Shown here: positions 1 through 9,639 of the stretch, piece after piece
How positions within the stretch are numbered: the first letter of the stretch is position 1
Layout of the letters: each line of letters opens with the position of its first letter
Source of the DNA: Bartonella queenslandensis
Lineage (GTDB): Bacteria > Pseudomonadota > Alphaproteobacteria > Rhizobiales > Rhizobiaceae
Direction of reading: 5' to 3'
NCBI RefSeq assembly: GCF_018155095.1
Contig: NZ_NAAI01000007.1
Coordinates: 1 to 64,000, forward strand
Length of the DNA: 64,000 nucleotides
The notes under the pieces: model-generated
What the model saw: only the letters and a program-made list of their open reading frames with translations
The model's database searches: none
Told to the model about the DNA's origin: nothing
Made by a program: the position numbers and the translations under genes

Positions 1-2
1 CA

Positions 3-134
3 ACGATTCGCAATTGGGTGCTTCAAGGTGTATTTCCAGAGCCATATAAGCTAGGTAGAGCAGTAAGATGGAGAAAAAAAGAGATTTTAGCCTTTACTCC
101 AAAGAAAAATACGGAGCAAATAACAACAAATTAA
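3..134 (+). CDS. AlpA/excisionase-like phage regulator, C-terminal part (5' end outside window)
   Basis: The frame is open from the left edge to a TAA at 132-134 and gives about 43 residues. It begins TIRNWVLQGVFPEPYKLG and continues with a VRWRKKEI segment. This is the pattern of AlpA-type winged-helix regulators/excisionases of prophages and integrated elements: a recognition helix, then a 'FP.P.KLG.RAVRW...EI' wing. AlpA proteins are about 65-90 aa, so roughly half is missing to the left. The gene ends 100 bp before the 3' end of a tRNA-Thr, a usual integration site, which suggests the window starts inside the end of an integrated element. The start, and whether the gene is intact, cannot be seen. 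Confidence 0.7.
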   Translation, partial: TIRNWVLQGVFPEPYKLGRAVRWRKKEILAFTPKKNTEQITTN

Positions 135-233
135 GTAAAGTTGTACAAACCACAAGAGGTGGTCTAAAAGGTGGTCTGAAAAACAGCGAATCAAATAAAA
201 AATTATATATTTCAATATGTTAAAGAGAAAAAG

Positions 234-309
<76 letters not shown>

Positions 310-504
310 ATAACAATTTAGGAATTAGCACAAACTCACAAAAAGGAAAACAGAAAATTATCAATTTTTGTACATATTAAAAGAAAATTATATAAATAAT
401 ATTCAACCCATCTCTTTTTTAACAACGTTTACAGAAACGTTGAAACTGTCCTTATGTTGATATTTTATGAAAGCTGATGATAATCTGATACTTTCGTTTT
501 TGAA

Positions 505-1863
505 TTAAAAATCCGAAGAATCTTGCTGCTGAGAAAGATACTTCTCTAGCCAGTGAATATTATAGTTACCGTCAGCAACATCTTGATTATTAATAAGATC
601 ACGAAAAAGAGGCAATGTAGTTTTGATCCCGTCAACGACAAATTCATCTAAAGCGCGCCGTAAACGCATCATGCACTCCAAACGGGTACGCCCATGAACA
701 ATCAGTTTTCCAATCATGCTATCATAATAAGGAGGAATCCGATAACCGGAATAAGCACCTGAATCAACACGAATTCCTAGACCTCCAGGTGTATGAAAAT
801 GTGTAATAGTTCCCGGTGACGGTGTAAAGGTAACAGGATCCTCGGCATTAATACGACACTCAATAGCATGACCGGAGAAACAAACATCATCTTGTGTCAC
901 TGAAAGCTTGCAGCCTGATGCAATATGAATTTGTTCATGGACTAAATCTATCCCTGTAATGGCTTCAGTTACGGGATGTTCGACTTGTAAACGCGTATTC
1001 ATTTCAATGAAATAAAATTCACCATTTTCATAAAGAAATTCAATAGTACCAGCTCCACGGTATCCGAGTTGAGCACAAGCATTTGCAACAATACTGCCAA
1101 TTTTTTTTCGTTCATTTTCATTAAGTGCAGGTGATGTAGCTTCTTCCCATACTTTTTGATGCCGTCGTTGAAGAGAACAATCGCGCTCTCCTAAATGAAT
1201 AGCATTTCCTGCACCATCACCTATGATTTGAATTTCAATATGACGGGGTCTTTCTAAATATTTTTCTATATAAACAGCATCATCACCGAAAGCAGCTTTT
1301 GCTTCTGAACGTGTCGTTTTAAGAGCTATAGAAAACTCTTGTTCAGAATGAACGACTTTCATACCACGCCCACCACCACCAGCAGAAGCTTTGATAATAA
1401 CGGGATAGCCAATTTCACAAGCAGTGCGTAAAGCATCTGATTCTTCTGTGACAGCTCCATCTGAACCAGGAACGACAGGAATACCCAGTTTTTGGGCAGT
1501 CTTTTTGGCCTCAATTTTATCGCCCATGATGCGAATATGTGCAGCCGTTGGACCGATGAATGTAATATCATGGGCTTCTAAAACATCTGCAAACTTTGCA
1601 TTTTCAGAAAGAAAACCATAACCTGGATGAACTGCATCAGCTCCTGTAATTTCACAAGCAGCAATAATTTGCTGAATACTCAAATAGGAATCGCGAGCGG
1701 AAGGAGGGCCAATACAGACACTTTCGTCAGCAAGACGAACATGCATTGCATCTGCGTCAGCAGTAGAGTGAACAGCTACAGTTTTTATGCCAAGTTCTTT
1801 ACATGCACGTAAAACGCGAAGAGCAATTTCTCCCCGATTAGCAATGAGGATTTTTCGAATCAT
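505..1863 (-). CDS. accC: Acetyl-CoA carboxylase, biotin carboxylase subunit
   Basis: ATP-dependent carboxylation of biotin on AccB, the first half-reaction of malonyl-CoA synthesis for fatty acids; cytosolic. The 452-aa product has the usual family length. It shows the N-terminal biotin-carboxylase domain ([14 protein letters not shown]), [10 protein letters not shown] at 79-88, the ATP-grasp glycine loop AGGGGRGM at 161-168 and the [14 protein letters not shown] catalytic segment near 287-300. The ATG is preceded by GAGGG at a good distance. It lies 14 bp downstream of accB and is surely co-transcribed with it. Confidence 0.97.
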   Translation of the reverse strand: MIRKILIANRGEIALRVLRACKELGIKTVAVHSTADADAMHVRLADESVCIGPPSARDSYLSIQQIIAACEITGADAVHPGYGFLSENAKFADVLEAHDITFIGPTAAHIRIMGDKIEAKKTAQKLGIPVVPGSDGAVTEESDALRTACEIGYPVIIKASAGGGGRGMKVVHSEQEFSIALKTTRSEAKAAFGDDAVYIEKYLERPRHIEIQIIGDGAGNAIHLGERDCSLQRRHQKVWEEATSPALNENERKKIGSIVANACAQLGYRGAGTIEFLYENGEFYFIEMNTRLQVEHPVTEAITGIDLVHEQIHIASGCKLSVTQDDVCFSGHAIECRINAEDPVTFTPSPGTITHFHTPGGLGIRVDSGAYSGYRIPPYYDSMIGKLIVHGRTRLECMMRLRRALDEFVVDGIKTTLPLFRDLINNQDVADGNYNIHWLEKYLSQQQDSSDF

Positions 1864-1877
1864 GGTTGGCCCTCGCT

Positions 1878-2378
1878 TTATTCAACAATAATAAGTGGTT
1901 CACCAAACTCAACAGGTTGGCCATCCTTGACAAGAACAGTGGTTACTTTGCCGGAACGTGGTGATGAAATTTGATTCATCGTTTTCATGGCTTCAATGAT
2001 CAGTAATGTCTCTCCTTCAGAAACATTTTGCCCTACTTCTACAAATGGCTGAGCACCTGGTGAAGGGGCAAGATAAGCTGTACCAACCATTGGAGAGGTT
2101 ATTGCATTTTTTGATTTATCTTCTTGGGAAGGTTGTACGAGAGATTCGGGTGTTGGGACTGAAGAAGATGTTACAGAAAAGTTAGGAGTAGCAACAGGTG
2201 AATAAATTGTTTGTGCGGAAGAAGTTGAGATATTTTGGCGTGAAACACAAATACGAAGTTCTCCTTGTTCAACTTCAATATTCGTTAAATTTGTATCATT
2301 CAAAATTTCAGCAAGATCGCGAACAATTTTTGTATCAATTGCGGTATATTTTTCCGAATCTATTTTTTTTGTTGCCAT
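1878..2378 (-). CDS. accB: Acetyl-CoA carboxylase, biotin carboxyl carrier protein
   Basis: Carries biotin between the biotin carboxylase and the carboxyltransferase of acetyl-CoA carboxylase. The 166-aa product has a short N-terminal segment, a Pro/Ser/Thr-rich linker (about 50-90) and a C-terminal biotinyl domain with the EAMKTMN biotinylation motif (Lys132). The start [10 protein letters not shown] is chosen because AGGAG lies about 9 nt upstream; an in-frame ATG 12 codons earlier would add residues untypical of the family. First gene of an accB-accC operon. In many relatives aroQ sits just upstream of accB; here the 254-bp gap to the next gene holds none. Confidence 0.95.
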   Translation of the reverse strand: MATKKIDSEKYTAIDTKIVRDLAEILNDTNLTNIEVEQGELRICVSRQNISTSSAQTIYSPVATPNFSVTSSSVPTPESLVQPSQEDKSKNAITSPMVGTAYLAPSPGAQPFVEVGQNVSEGETLLIIEAMKTMNQISSPRSGKVTTVLVKDGQPVEFGEPLIIVE

Positions 2379-2632
2379 TTTATTTCTAACTCCTTGATCA
2401 ATGAAGATCGTCACTATCTCATTTATGACTGAGCATCTCTCAGATTAGGGATGATATCTTTTGAGGCTTTGAAGATATTTATTTCCTTTAAGTCATTACA
2501 CTTTGCAATTTTAAACTCGTATCTGCTTTACGCAAAATTGCACTTATAAGCCTGTTGTCAAAAAAGAGAAAGTATAAAATCACTTCGTTTACAGTATTCT
2601 TCCCTAAAACGGAGCAGATATAGAACAGCTAT

Positions 2633-3505
2633 TCACTGTGTATCATCTATCGCTTGTTTTAGAATATCTTGTCCGGCTGCACCGACAAATACTTTATTAC
2701 CAATGATGTAAGAAGGTGTTCCCGTAATACGGAGTTTAGAAGCAATTTGAATGTTTTCTTTAAAAGCATTTTTCAGATTAGGATCTTTTATCGCATTACG
2801 TAGTTTTTTTTCATCTACTCCTAATGCGACAGCTATTTTTATAGCTTTAGCTTCATTTACGCGTCCTTGATACATTAAAAGCGTTTTATGAAACTGAGGA
2901 TATTTTTCTGGAAATTGTTTTCGAAATGCGTACGCAACGGTATGAACTGCCATAGAATCAGGTCCTAAAATTGGCAAGTCCTTGATAATAACCTGTAGAT
3001 CTGGGTATTCTTTTATCAGGTTTTCTATATCTGAATAGGAACTTTTACAATGTTGACAATTGTAATCAAAAAAATCAACAAGTACTTTTTTGCCATTTGG
3101 ATTTCCCAAAACAGCGTCATGAGGAGAGTGAAAAATTTCCTTTTCTAATAAATGAATGACTGAGGTTTGTCTTTGGCTTTCGTATTCATTCTGTTTTTGC
3201 AGCTTATCTTGAAGAATAAGCTGCATTTCAATCATAATTTCTGGGTGAGTAAGAAGATATTCTCTGACAATTTGTTGAATATGATGAGAATCAGTATGGG
3301 GGGGCATTTTTTCTTTAAGCTTAGATAAAAAGTTCGAATCTTCCAAAAGTTGTGTTTTAAATTTTTCTAAGTTTAAATGATTTGCATTTTTTTGCTGTGA
3401 TGTTGCTTTTGATAAAGAAGGTGAAAAGATTAAAATACTCAACATAACTGGGATTAAAATTTTTGAAATAAGTGTTGTTTTCGAGTTCTGAGGTTGATGA
3501 GTCAT
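2633..3505 (-). CDS. DsbA family periplasmic thiol-disulfide oxidoreductase
   Basis: The 290-aa product has an N-terminal hydrophobic signal segment (about 13-33), a helical stretch of about 90 residues, then a DsbA/DsbG-type thioredoxin fold. The active site is DYNCQHC (Cys150/Cys153) and the cis-proline is in TGTPSYIIG (about 261-269). Family members (Com1/27-kDa surface antigen type, COG1651) act in the periplasm, forming or isomerising disulfides of secreted proteins. The dipeptide QH between the cysteines is a little unusual but keeps CxxC. It is transcribed alone, upstream of and in the same direction as accB, 250 bp away. Oxidase versus isomerase function cannot be told from sequence. 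Confidence 0.9.
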   Translation of the reverse strand: MTHQPQNSKTTLISKILIPVMLSILIFSPSLSKATSQQKNANHLNLEKFKTQLLEDSNFLSKLKEKMPPHTDSHHIQQIVREYLLTHPEIMIEMQLILQDKLQKQNEYESQRQTSVIHLLEKEIFHSPHDAVLGNPNGKKVLVDFFDYNCQHCKSSYSDIENLIKEYPDLQVIIKDLPILGPDSMAVHTVAYAFRKQFPEKYPQFHKTLLMYQGRVNEAKAIKIAVALGVDEKKLRNAIKDPNLKNAFKENIQIASKLRITGTPSYIIGNKVFVGAAGQDILKQAIDDTQ

Positions 3506-3844
3506 CTGTATACCTTCACGCTTTCTATTATGTCATTGAGTGAACTATATGAAAAACGTTATCTCTGTGCAATAAAGCGTTTAACTATAGCATGTATTCA
3601 AGAATGAAAAAAACATCAATTTTTCTCTAAAAGAATTTCATATGATGCACATTTGAATTTCTAAAGGATAAAAAAATTCTCTCTAATTATTGGTAAAATG
3701 TTGTTTTAATGTATAAAGGGATCAAAAAACTTTTTACGCGTATTTATTTTGGAAAAAAGCACGTTGATAATAATACAATGAAGAGCACTTGATATCATGT
3801 TTTTACTGTTGCTTTATTGAGTGTTGTGAAACAAAATTAAATGA
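3506..3844. other. Intergenic region between divergent dsbA-like gene and glpD
   Basis: 339 bp of AT-rich sequence that must hold the two divergent promoters. I see no convincing ORF, RNA or terminator. No confident operator could be picked out. Confidence 0.6.
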
Positions 3845-5374
3845 ATGAAAAATGAAATTATGAAAACCACAACACATTATGAGCTGTTTATTATTGGGGG
3901 AGGAATAAACGGATGTGGATTGGCAAGAGATGCAGCTGGGCGCGGTTTTAAAGTAGGATTAGCTGAAATGAATGATCTTGCATCGGGGACATCAAGTGCA
4001 TCAACAAAGCTTATTCATGGTGGTCTGCGTTATCTTGAACACTATGAGTTCAAACTTGTTCGTGAAGCACTGAAGGAACGTGAGATCATTTTACGTATGG
4101 CTCCGCATATTGTACGCCCTTTGCGTTTTCTTCTTCCCTATCATAAAGGATTGCGTCCTGCTTGGATGTTACGTTTTGGACTTTTTATTTATGATTATTT
4201 AGGGAAATGGAATCAAAAATTATGGCGCAGTAAAACGATTAATTTTTCAAACGAGTTTTGCTCTACATTGAAGAAAGAATATCAGAGAGGTTTTGAATAT
4301 TCTGATGCAAGAGTAGATGATGCCCGTTTAGTCATTGCTAATGCGCGTGATGCAGAAAAGTGGGGAGCTGATATAAAAGTACGGACAGAAGTTCTCTCTT
4401 TAAAAAAAGATGACAAAAAATGGCGTATTGCTCTAAAAAACAAGTTAAGTGGTACAGAATATAGTGTTACAGCCTCTTATGTTGCGAATATGACAGGGCC
4501 ATGGATTGATCATGTTTTGGCAAGCGTATTAGATTCTAAAGAACATCCACCAGTACGACTTGTTAGAGGTTCTCATATTTTGGTTCCTAAACTTTATACG
4601 CATGATCGTGCTTATATTTTTCAAAATGGTGACGGGCGTATTATATTTGCAATTCCATATCAAGAAGATTTTACTTTGCTTGGAACGACAGATTGTGACT
4701 ATCAGGGAGATCCAGCCAACGTTCATATTACTGACACAGAGATTAATTATATTTGCGCAGCGGCTAGTGAATATTTCATACAGCCAGTGTCGCCTAAAAC
4801 TATTGTTTGGTCTTATTCTGGAGTTCGTCCACTCTATGATGATGGTTCTTCGAAAGCTCAAGAAATTACGCGGGATTATGTTTTAAAAGAAATAGGAAAA
4901 GGGAGTACACCAAAGATTCTTAATCTTTATGGTGGAAAGATTACAACTTATCGTAAATTGGCTGAAGAAGCGATGAAATTCGTTGAAAAAGCGCTTGGTC
5001 AAAAGGGAGCGTCATGGACGACTAATGCAGTACTTCCAGGAGGGGATTTTCTTTATAACCAATTAGATACAATTGAAAAGAGGATTGCTCTTTTAACGCC
5101 AGATTTAGATGCTTTTACACATCGCAGACTTGCACGCTCTTATGGTACGGAAGCAGTGGTGATATTTGCAGATGGTAAGGCGGATAGAGGAAAAGATTTT
5201 GGGCATGGGCTTTATGAAGTAGAAGTAAAATGGTTGATGGAAAAGGAGTGGGCCAAAACATGTGAAGATGTGTTATGGCGTCGTTCAAAACTTGGCCTTT
5301 TCTTTAATGAACAAGAGGTTGATACTCTTTCTTCCTATATGCAAAGCCAAAAAGAAATTAAAAAACATTTATAG
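3845..5374 (+). CDS. glpD: Glycerol-3-phosphate dehydrogenase (FAD, respiratory)
   Basis: Oxidises sn-glycerol 3-phosphate to dihydroxyacetone phosphate and passes electrons to the quinone pool at the inner membrane. The 509-aa product has the FAD-binding loop GGGINGCGLARDAAGRG near 18-34, the SGTSSASTKLIHGGLRYLE signature of the GlpA/GlpD family near 47-65, and a C-terminal alpha-helical cap (about 385-509). The family's usual length is about 500 aa. The start is uncertain: ATG at 3845 or ATG at 3860 (MKTTTHYELF); neither has a clear ribosome-binding site. No glycerol kinase, transporter or glpR regulator is nearby. Confidence 0.95.
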   Translation: MKNEIMKTTTHYELFIIGGGINGCGLARDAAGRGFKVGLAEMNDLASGTSSASTKLIHGGLRYLEHYEFKLVREALKEREIILRMAPHIVRPLRFLLPYHKGLRPAWMLRFGLFIYDYLGKWNQKLWRSKTINFSNEFCSTLKKEYQRGFEYSDARVDDARLVIANARDAEKWGADIKVRTEVLSLKKDDKKWRIALKNKLSGTEYSVTASYVANMTGPWIDHVLASVLDSKEHPPVRLVRGSHILVPKLYTHDRAYIFQNGDGRIIFAIPYQEDFTLLGTTDCDYQGDPANVHITDTEINYICAAASEYFIQPVSPKTIVWSYSGVRPLYDDGSSKAQEITRDYVLKEIGKGSTPKILNLYGGKITTYRKLAEEAMKFVEKALGQKGASWTTNAVLPGGDFLYNQLDTIEKRIALLTPDLDAFTHRRLARSYGTEAVVIFADGKADRGKDFGHGLYEVEVKWLMEKEWAKTCEDVLWRRSKLGLFFNEQEVDTLSSYMQSQKEIKKHL

Positions 5375-6088
5375 TCATTTAGCTCTACAGATTTTATCAG
5401 CAATGTTGTAAAATGCTTTTTTCAGAAAACATATTGCTACAAGCCATCCACGTTGAAAAGACAATAATTGTCCATATCCCTCATTTAGTTTCTCTGTAAC
5501 AATCATAAAATAGAAATGGCAAAATTGTATGGAATATTTAGAATAAAACTTGTCTATCCCATGAAGGAAAATCTAATAAATATCAGCGAAAAAACTCATT
5601 GAGAGAAAATAATTTATAATTGGATTCGTATGAAACAAAAAAATCTTTGTCTTTTATTCGAGAAGAAATAAAAGCGCTTTTTCTGTCGCGTTTGTTTTAC
5701 AATAAATCGAAAAAAGCTAAAGAAAATTAAGCCTATTACGAGAAATTGTATAATGTTTTAGTTTATTATTTATTTTCTTAAAAACAGGGTTATATCATGT
5801 ATGGATAGAGGTGTAATGGGCGTCAGAAGGACTTTAAAATGAGTTTTTTATTACAATGAGAAATTTTCTTTTTTTCATATTCATATATCTGAGCGTTGTT
5901 TTTCTCTATGAGAAGTGCGATATTGGATTTTAGCATGATTGATTGTAGTAGGTTTTTATATCAATTGAATAATGGGGCTGTTATTATATTTATGGCCGTA
6001 TAAGAATAAAAAGCTTTCTAAAAACTAAAAGTAAGTATTTTTTTATGTATATAAGGGAAAGTTATGGGGATATGAGAGTAGTACCCTC
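5375..6088. other. 714-bp gap between glpD and dusA
   Basis: No supported gene. A small minus-strand frame, 5375-5506, would encode 43 aa beginning MIVTEKLNEGYGQ; its frame stays open about 20 codons upstream of that ATG. It has no visible ribosome-binding site and no family I recognise, so it may be a remnant or chance. The rest is AT-rich and looks like decayed sequence. Confidence 0.4.
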
Positions 6089-7072
6089 GTGATATTTTAC
6101 AATCTTCCATCGTCTGTAAAATTTGCAGTAGCACCAATGTTGGACTGGACAGACCGACATTGCAGGTTTTTTTATCGTCTTTTAACGAAAAAAACACTTC
6201 TTTATACGGAAATGATGGTAGCAGATGCTGTCATTAACGGTATCCGCGAAAAATTATTGGCTTTTAGCCGTGAAGAATGTCCAGTTGCATTACAACTAGG
6301 AGGGACAAATCCCAACAAGCTGGCAGAAGCTGCACGCATTGCTGAAGATTTTGGCTATAACGAGATAAATCTCAATGTCGGTTGCCCGTCAAATCGTGTT
6401 CAAGCAGGAGCATTTGGGGCTTGTTTGATGTTACATCCAGACATTGTAGCAAATGCTGTAGAGGCAATGAAACAAGTGGTTACTATACCTGTAACTGTCA
6501 AATGTCGGATTGGAGTGGACGAACAAGATGAAGAATTAGCCTTAGATCTTTTGGCTAATCAGGTTTGGAATGCTGGTTGCGATGCTCTCTGGATACATGC
6601 CCGCAAGGCTTGGCTACAAGGATTAAGTCCAAAAGAAAATCGCAATATTCCACCTCTTAATTATGAAAGAGTTTATAAATTAAAACGTCAATATCCTCAT
6701 AAATTCATTGGGATAAATGGTGGAATTAAATCTATTGATGAAATCAAAGAGCATTTGGCTTTCTGTGATGCTGTTATGGTTGGTCGACAAGTTTATCATG
6801 ATCCAACTTTGTTAAAGCATATTGATTTTGAACTCTATGGTGAGTTGCAGAATCATTTGAATGAGAGTGATCTTATTGAGGTTATGTGTGATTATGCGGC
6901 TCAACATATTGCTTCGGGAGGACGGCTTTCTCATGTGACGCGTCACATGATTGGCTTATTTCACGGGCGAGATGGGGCACGTCGATGGCGGCAAATACTA
7001 TCAAATGATGCGACAAAACCAAACGCAGATATATATATTTTGAAAGAAGCTTTTTCCGCTCTCATTGAATAA
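6089..7072 (+). CDS. dusA: tRNA-dihydrouridine(20/20a) synthase
   Basis: FMN-dependent reduction of uridines in the tRNA D-loop. The 327-aa product starts with the Dus signature (FAVAPMLDWTDRHCR, 12-26), carries NLNVGCPSNRV with the catalytic Cys99 and continues as a TIM barrel. The VMVGRQVYHDP segment and the C-terminal helical domain (VTRHMIGLFHGRDGARRWR) are those of DusA rather than DusB/C. The start is a GTG at 6089; no in-frame ATG lies before the conserved MLDWTD. Single gene flanked by two long spacers. Confidence 0.94.
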   Translation: MIFYNLPSSVKFAVAPMLDWTDRHCRFFYRLLTKKTLLYTEMMVADAVINGIREKLLAFSREECPVALQLGGTNPNKLAEAARIAEDFGYNEINLNVGCPSNRVQAGAFGACLMLHPDIVANAVEAMKQVVTIPVTVKCRIGVDEQDEELALDLLANQVWNAGCDALWIHARKAWLQGLSPKENRNIPPLNYERVYKLKRQYPHKFIGINGGIKSIDEIKEHLAFCDAVMVGRQVYHDPTLLKHIDFELYGELQNHLNESDLIEVMCDYAAQHIASGGRLSHVTRHMIGLFHGRDGARRWRQILSNDATKPNADIYILKEAFSALIE

Positions 7073-7431
7073 CAACGAGACAACTTAATATTATATTAAA
7101 AGTTAGATGCATTTATCAATTTTATAGTTTTTGGACGTTTATAGCTTTTATTATGAATAAGAATGTTGGAGTTTATATATTAAACGGCATGCTGATTATG
7201 CCTATTAAATAAAAATAGGTTAAGGGTATCACTGTAAAAGTAATCATAAGATATTAATAACATTTTGAATTTTTCATGTTTGTTATTGGGGTAGAAAATA
7301 GAATATCAAAATCATCACTTTTATAATATTTAACGTTTTTAAAACACTGTTTAAAAAAGCAATAAATTATTCATACCCTATATATATGACGTTATTTTCA
7401 TTAAACATTGTAGATTTTGAAAGGTATCCTC
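7073..7431. other. Intergenic region upstream of cobT
   Basis: About 360 bp, AT-rich. I looked for a cobalamin riboswitch in front of cobT and found nothing with its conserved core. A weak hairpin GGCAT-GCTGATT-ATGCC near 7185-7201 lacks a T-run. No ORF. Confidence 0.5.
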
Positions 7432-8439
7432 ATGACCGTTAGTCCATTTGATGATTTTCGTGCTTTGCTTACAAATTTACCTGTTGCTGATGAATTTTCT
7501 ATAATTTTGGCAAAAAAACGGCAAGAAAATTTAACAAAAGCGCGAGGAGCATTAGGAAAATTGGGAGATATTGCTGTTTGGTATGCGGGGTGGAGGGGTA
7601 CAGAAAAACCTATTGTAACGCGACCTTTGGTTGCTATCTTTTCTGGAAACCATGGTATTGTAGAGGAGAGTGTTACATCATTTCCACAATCTATGACACA
7701 AAAAATAGTAGAAAATTTTGCATCTGGTGGTGCTGCTATCAACCAAATTTGTATAGCTTATGATCTTGGATTAAAAATTTTTGATTTAGCATTGGAATAT
7801 CCAACAATGAATATTACAAAGGATGCCGCAATGGATGAGCGGAGTGCCGCTGCTACAATGGCATTTGGAATGGAATCTATTGCTGGTGGAACAGACCTTT
7901 TATGTATTGGTGAAATGGGGATTGGGAACACAACAATAGCTTCAGCTTTATGTGTAGCATTATTTGGTGGAGAAGTTGAAGAGTGGACAGAAAATGGTAT
8001 GGGGGAAGGAGATGATTTTTATCAGCGTAAAATAGCAGCGGTTAAGACAGCAATTTCTTTGCATAAGGAGCATTTTAATGATCCTTTTGAGATAATGCGT
8101 CGCTTAGGAGGACGTGAAATTGCTGCTATGATAGGGGCTATTTTAGCTGCAAGAATGGAAAAAATACCCGTTATTTTAGATGGTTTTGTGGCAACAGCAG
8201 CTGCAGCGGTCCTTTATAAAATGCATCCAAGAGCTCTTGAACATGTTATCGTTGGACATGTTTCTTCTGAGAAAGCGCATCGTAAACTTTTAAAAAAAAT
8301 TGGCAAAGAACCACTTCTAGATTTGGAAATGTGCCTTGGTGAAGGAGCCGGAGCCGCTATGGCTGCTGGTATTGTCAAAGCTGCTGTTTTAACACATGCG
8401 CAAATGGCGGTTTTGAAGCAAGAAAGTTTGAATGCATAA
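7432..8439 (+). CDS. cobT: Nicotinate-nucleotide-dimethylbenzimidazole phosphoribosyltransferase
   Basis: Makes alpha-ribazole phosphate for the lower ligand of cobalamin. The 335-aa product has the family length and motifs: AIFSGNHGIVEE, the glycine-rich IGEMGIGNTTIASAL loop, and the GEGAGAAMAAGI segment near the C-terminus with the catalytic Glu region. ATG 7432 is preferred over TTG 7417 because GAAAGG lies 7 nt upstream of the ATG. No other cobalamin gene (cobS, cobU, cobC) is in the window, so cobT stands alone here. It runs convergent with the Lrp-type gene, 29 bp apart. Confidence 0.93.
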   Translation: MTVSPFDDFRALLTNLPVADEFSIILAKKRQENLTKARGALGKLGDIAVWYAGWRGTEKPIVTRPLVAIFSGNHGIVEESVTSFPQSMTQKIVENFASGGAAINQICIAYDLGLKIFDLALEYPTMNITKDAAMDERSAAATMAFGMESIAGGTDLLCIGEMGIGNTTIASALCVALFGGEVEEWTENGMGEGDDFYQRKIAAVKTAISLHKEHFNDPFEIMRRLGGREIAAMIGAILAARMEKIPVILDGFVATAAAAVLYKMHPRALEHVIVGHVSSEKAHRKLLKKIGKEPLLDLEMCLGEGAGAAMAAGIVKAAVLTHAQMAVLKQESLNA

Positions 8440-8468
8440 AAGATAATGAGATAGCTATAAAAAAACTC

Positions 8469-8960
8469 TTAAGAATTTTGCTCATTTACCTTTTCATGTA
8501 ATTTAATATAATTAAGGGGAAGTTCCGTTGTATATTTAATCTGTTCCATTGCAAAAGAAGATGAGACATCACGGATGTCAATTTTAGAAATTAATTTTTT
8601 ATAAAAAAGATCATAAGCCTCAATATTGGGAACAACAACACGCAATAAATAGTCAATATCTCCACTCATTCGATAAAATTCAATGACTTCACGGAATTCT
8701 TGCACAATTTTTGAAAAACGCTTAAACCATTCATGACTATGTGTATTTGTGCGAATAGAAACAAAAACTGTGACACGTGCATTTACTTTTTCTGGAGAAA
8801 GAACAGCAACGCGACGCTGAATAACACCATCTTCTTCAAGTTTTTGAATTCTACGCCAGCAAGGAGTAGTCGAAAGCCCAACTTTTTTAGCAATATCAGC
8901 GACAGAAAGTGTCGCATTTTCTTGTAAAAGATGTAAAATTTTTCGGTCAAGACGATCCAT
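8469..8960 (-). CDS. Lrp/AsnC family transcriptional regulator
   Basis: A 163-aa feast/famine regulator. The N-terminal winged helix (MDRLDRKILHLLQENA, then VADIAKKVGLSTTPCWRRIQKLEEDGVI) is followed by the RAM/AsnC ligand-binding domain (about 66-145; the SGDIDYLLRVVV strand is typical). Members bind amino acids and control their metabolism as octamers. ATG 8960 is chosen: it has GAG about 8 nt upstream, whereas the TTG four codons earlier has no ribosome-binding site. The target is not visible from context; the liv operon 17 kb away is a possibility only by analogy with Lrp. Confidence 0.92.
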   Translation of the reverse strand: MDRLDRKILHLLQENATLSVADIAKKVGLSTTPCWRRIQKLEEDGVIQRRVAVLSPEKVNARVTVFVSIRTNTHSHEWFKRFSKIVQEFREVIEFYRMSGDIDYLLRVVVPNIEAYDLFYKKLISKIDIRDVSSSFAMEQIKYTTELPLNYIKLHEKVNEQNS

Positions 8961-8981
8961 ATTTTTTCTCAATATTTTAAT

Positions 8982-9611
8982 TTATAAAAATTTACGTACT
9001 AAACAACGCAGATATACAATAAGCTCATCGCTAAACCATGAATTTTTCTGTAACCAAGAAGTATTTCGCCATGATGGATGAGGCAAAGGCATAACATTAT
9101 AGCCGCGAGGCTGGGGGATGGAAAGGATATTTCTCCAATCACGAACGGTTGCTGAAACAGTTTTATGTTTTAATTCTGTAATATGCCACTTTTGCGCATA
9201 ACTTCCAATAGCAAGAACAAGTTTTATTTGAGGCATCGCTTGAAATACCTTTTCATGCCAGATTTCTCGACATTCACGTCTTGGTGGCAAATCAGCTTTA
9301 TTTTTGTCATATCCTGGAAAACAAAATCCCATAGGAACAAGTGCAAAAAGAGATCTATTATAAAATTCTTCTTTCGTGACATTAAGCCAATCACGTAGTC
9401 TTTCGCCTGAACGATCATTAAAAGGAATGGATGTTTCATGGACACGCAATCCTGGTGCTTGTCCTGCAATCGCAATCGAAGCCGTATCAGATAAATAAAC
9501 AACGGGATTTGGTTCATGAGGAAGAGGAGGAAAATAATGTGGTTGTTGGATACAAACCCGACAGGAATAGATTTTTTTTTCAAGTTTAATAATATGATTA
9601 CATTGTTTCAT
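8982..9611 (-). CDS. Uracil-DNA glycosylase superfamily protein
   Basis: A 209-aa protein of the UDG fold. The AIAGQAPGLRVHETSIPF segment (near 47-64) matches the motif-1 'GxAPG' water-activating loop, and PLPHPSWRNTSW (near 175-186) matches the C-terminal 'HPS' DNA-intercalation loop. Cysteines at 4, 17 and 20 could be metal ligands as in families 4/5, but a full four-Cys Fe-S set is not obvious, so this is better called the compact UDG-like family common in alphaproteobacteria. Likely role is removal of uracil or deaminated bases. It lies 22 bp from the Lrp gene, same strand. Confidence 0.85.
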   Translation of the reverse strand: MKQCNHIIKLEKKIYSCRVCIQQPHYFPPLPHEPNPVVYLSDTASIAIAGQAPGLRVHETSIPFNDRSGERLRDWLNVTKEEFYNRSLFALVPMGFCFPGYDKNKADLPPRRECREIWHEKVFQAMPQIKLVLAIGSYAQKWHITELKHKTVSATVRDWRNILSIPQPRGYNVMPLPHPSWRNTSWLQKNSWFSDELIVYLRCLVRKFL

Positions 9612-9639
9612 TGATCAATAAAATTTAAAAATATTTTTC

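Noticed and set aside
1424-1621. Plus-strand ORF of 65 aa inside accC
   Set aside because: It is the antisense shadow of a well-supported gene, with no ribosome-binding site and no family.
7073-7431. Cobalamin riboswitch before cobT
   Set aside because: Expected from the gene's function but none of the conserved core could be found.
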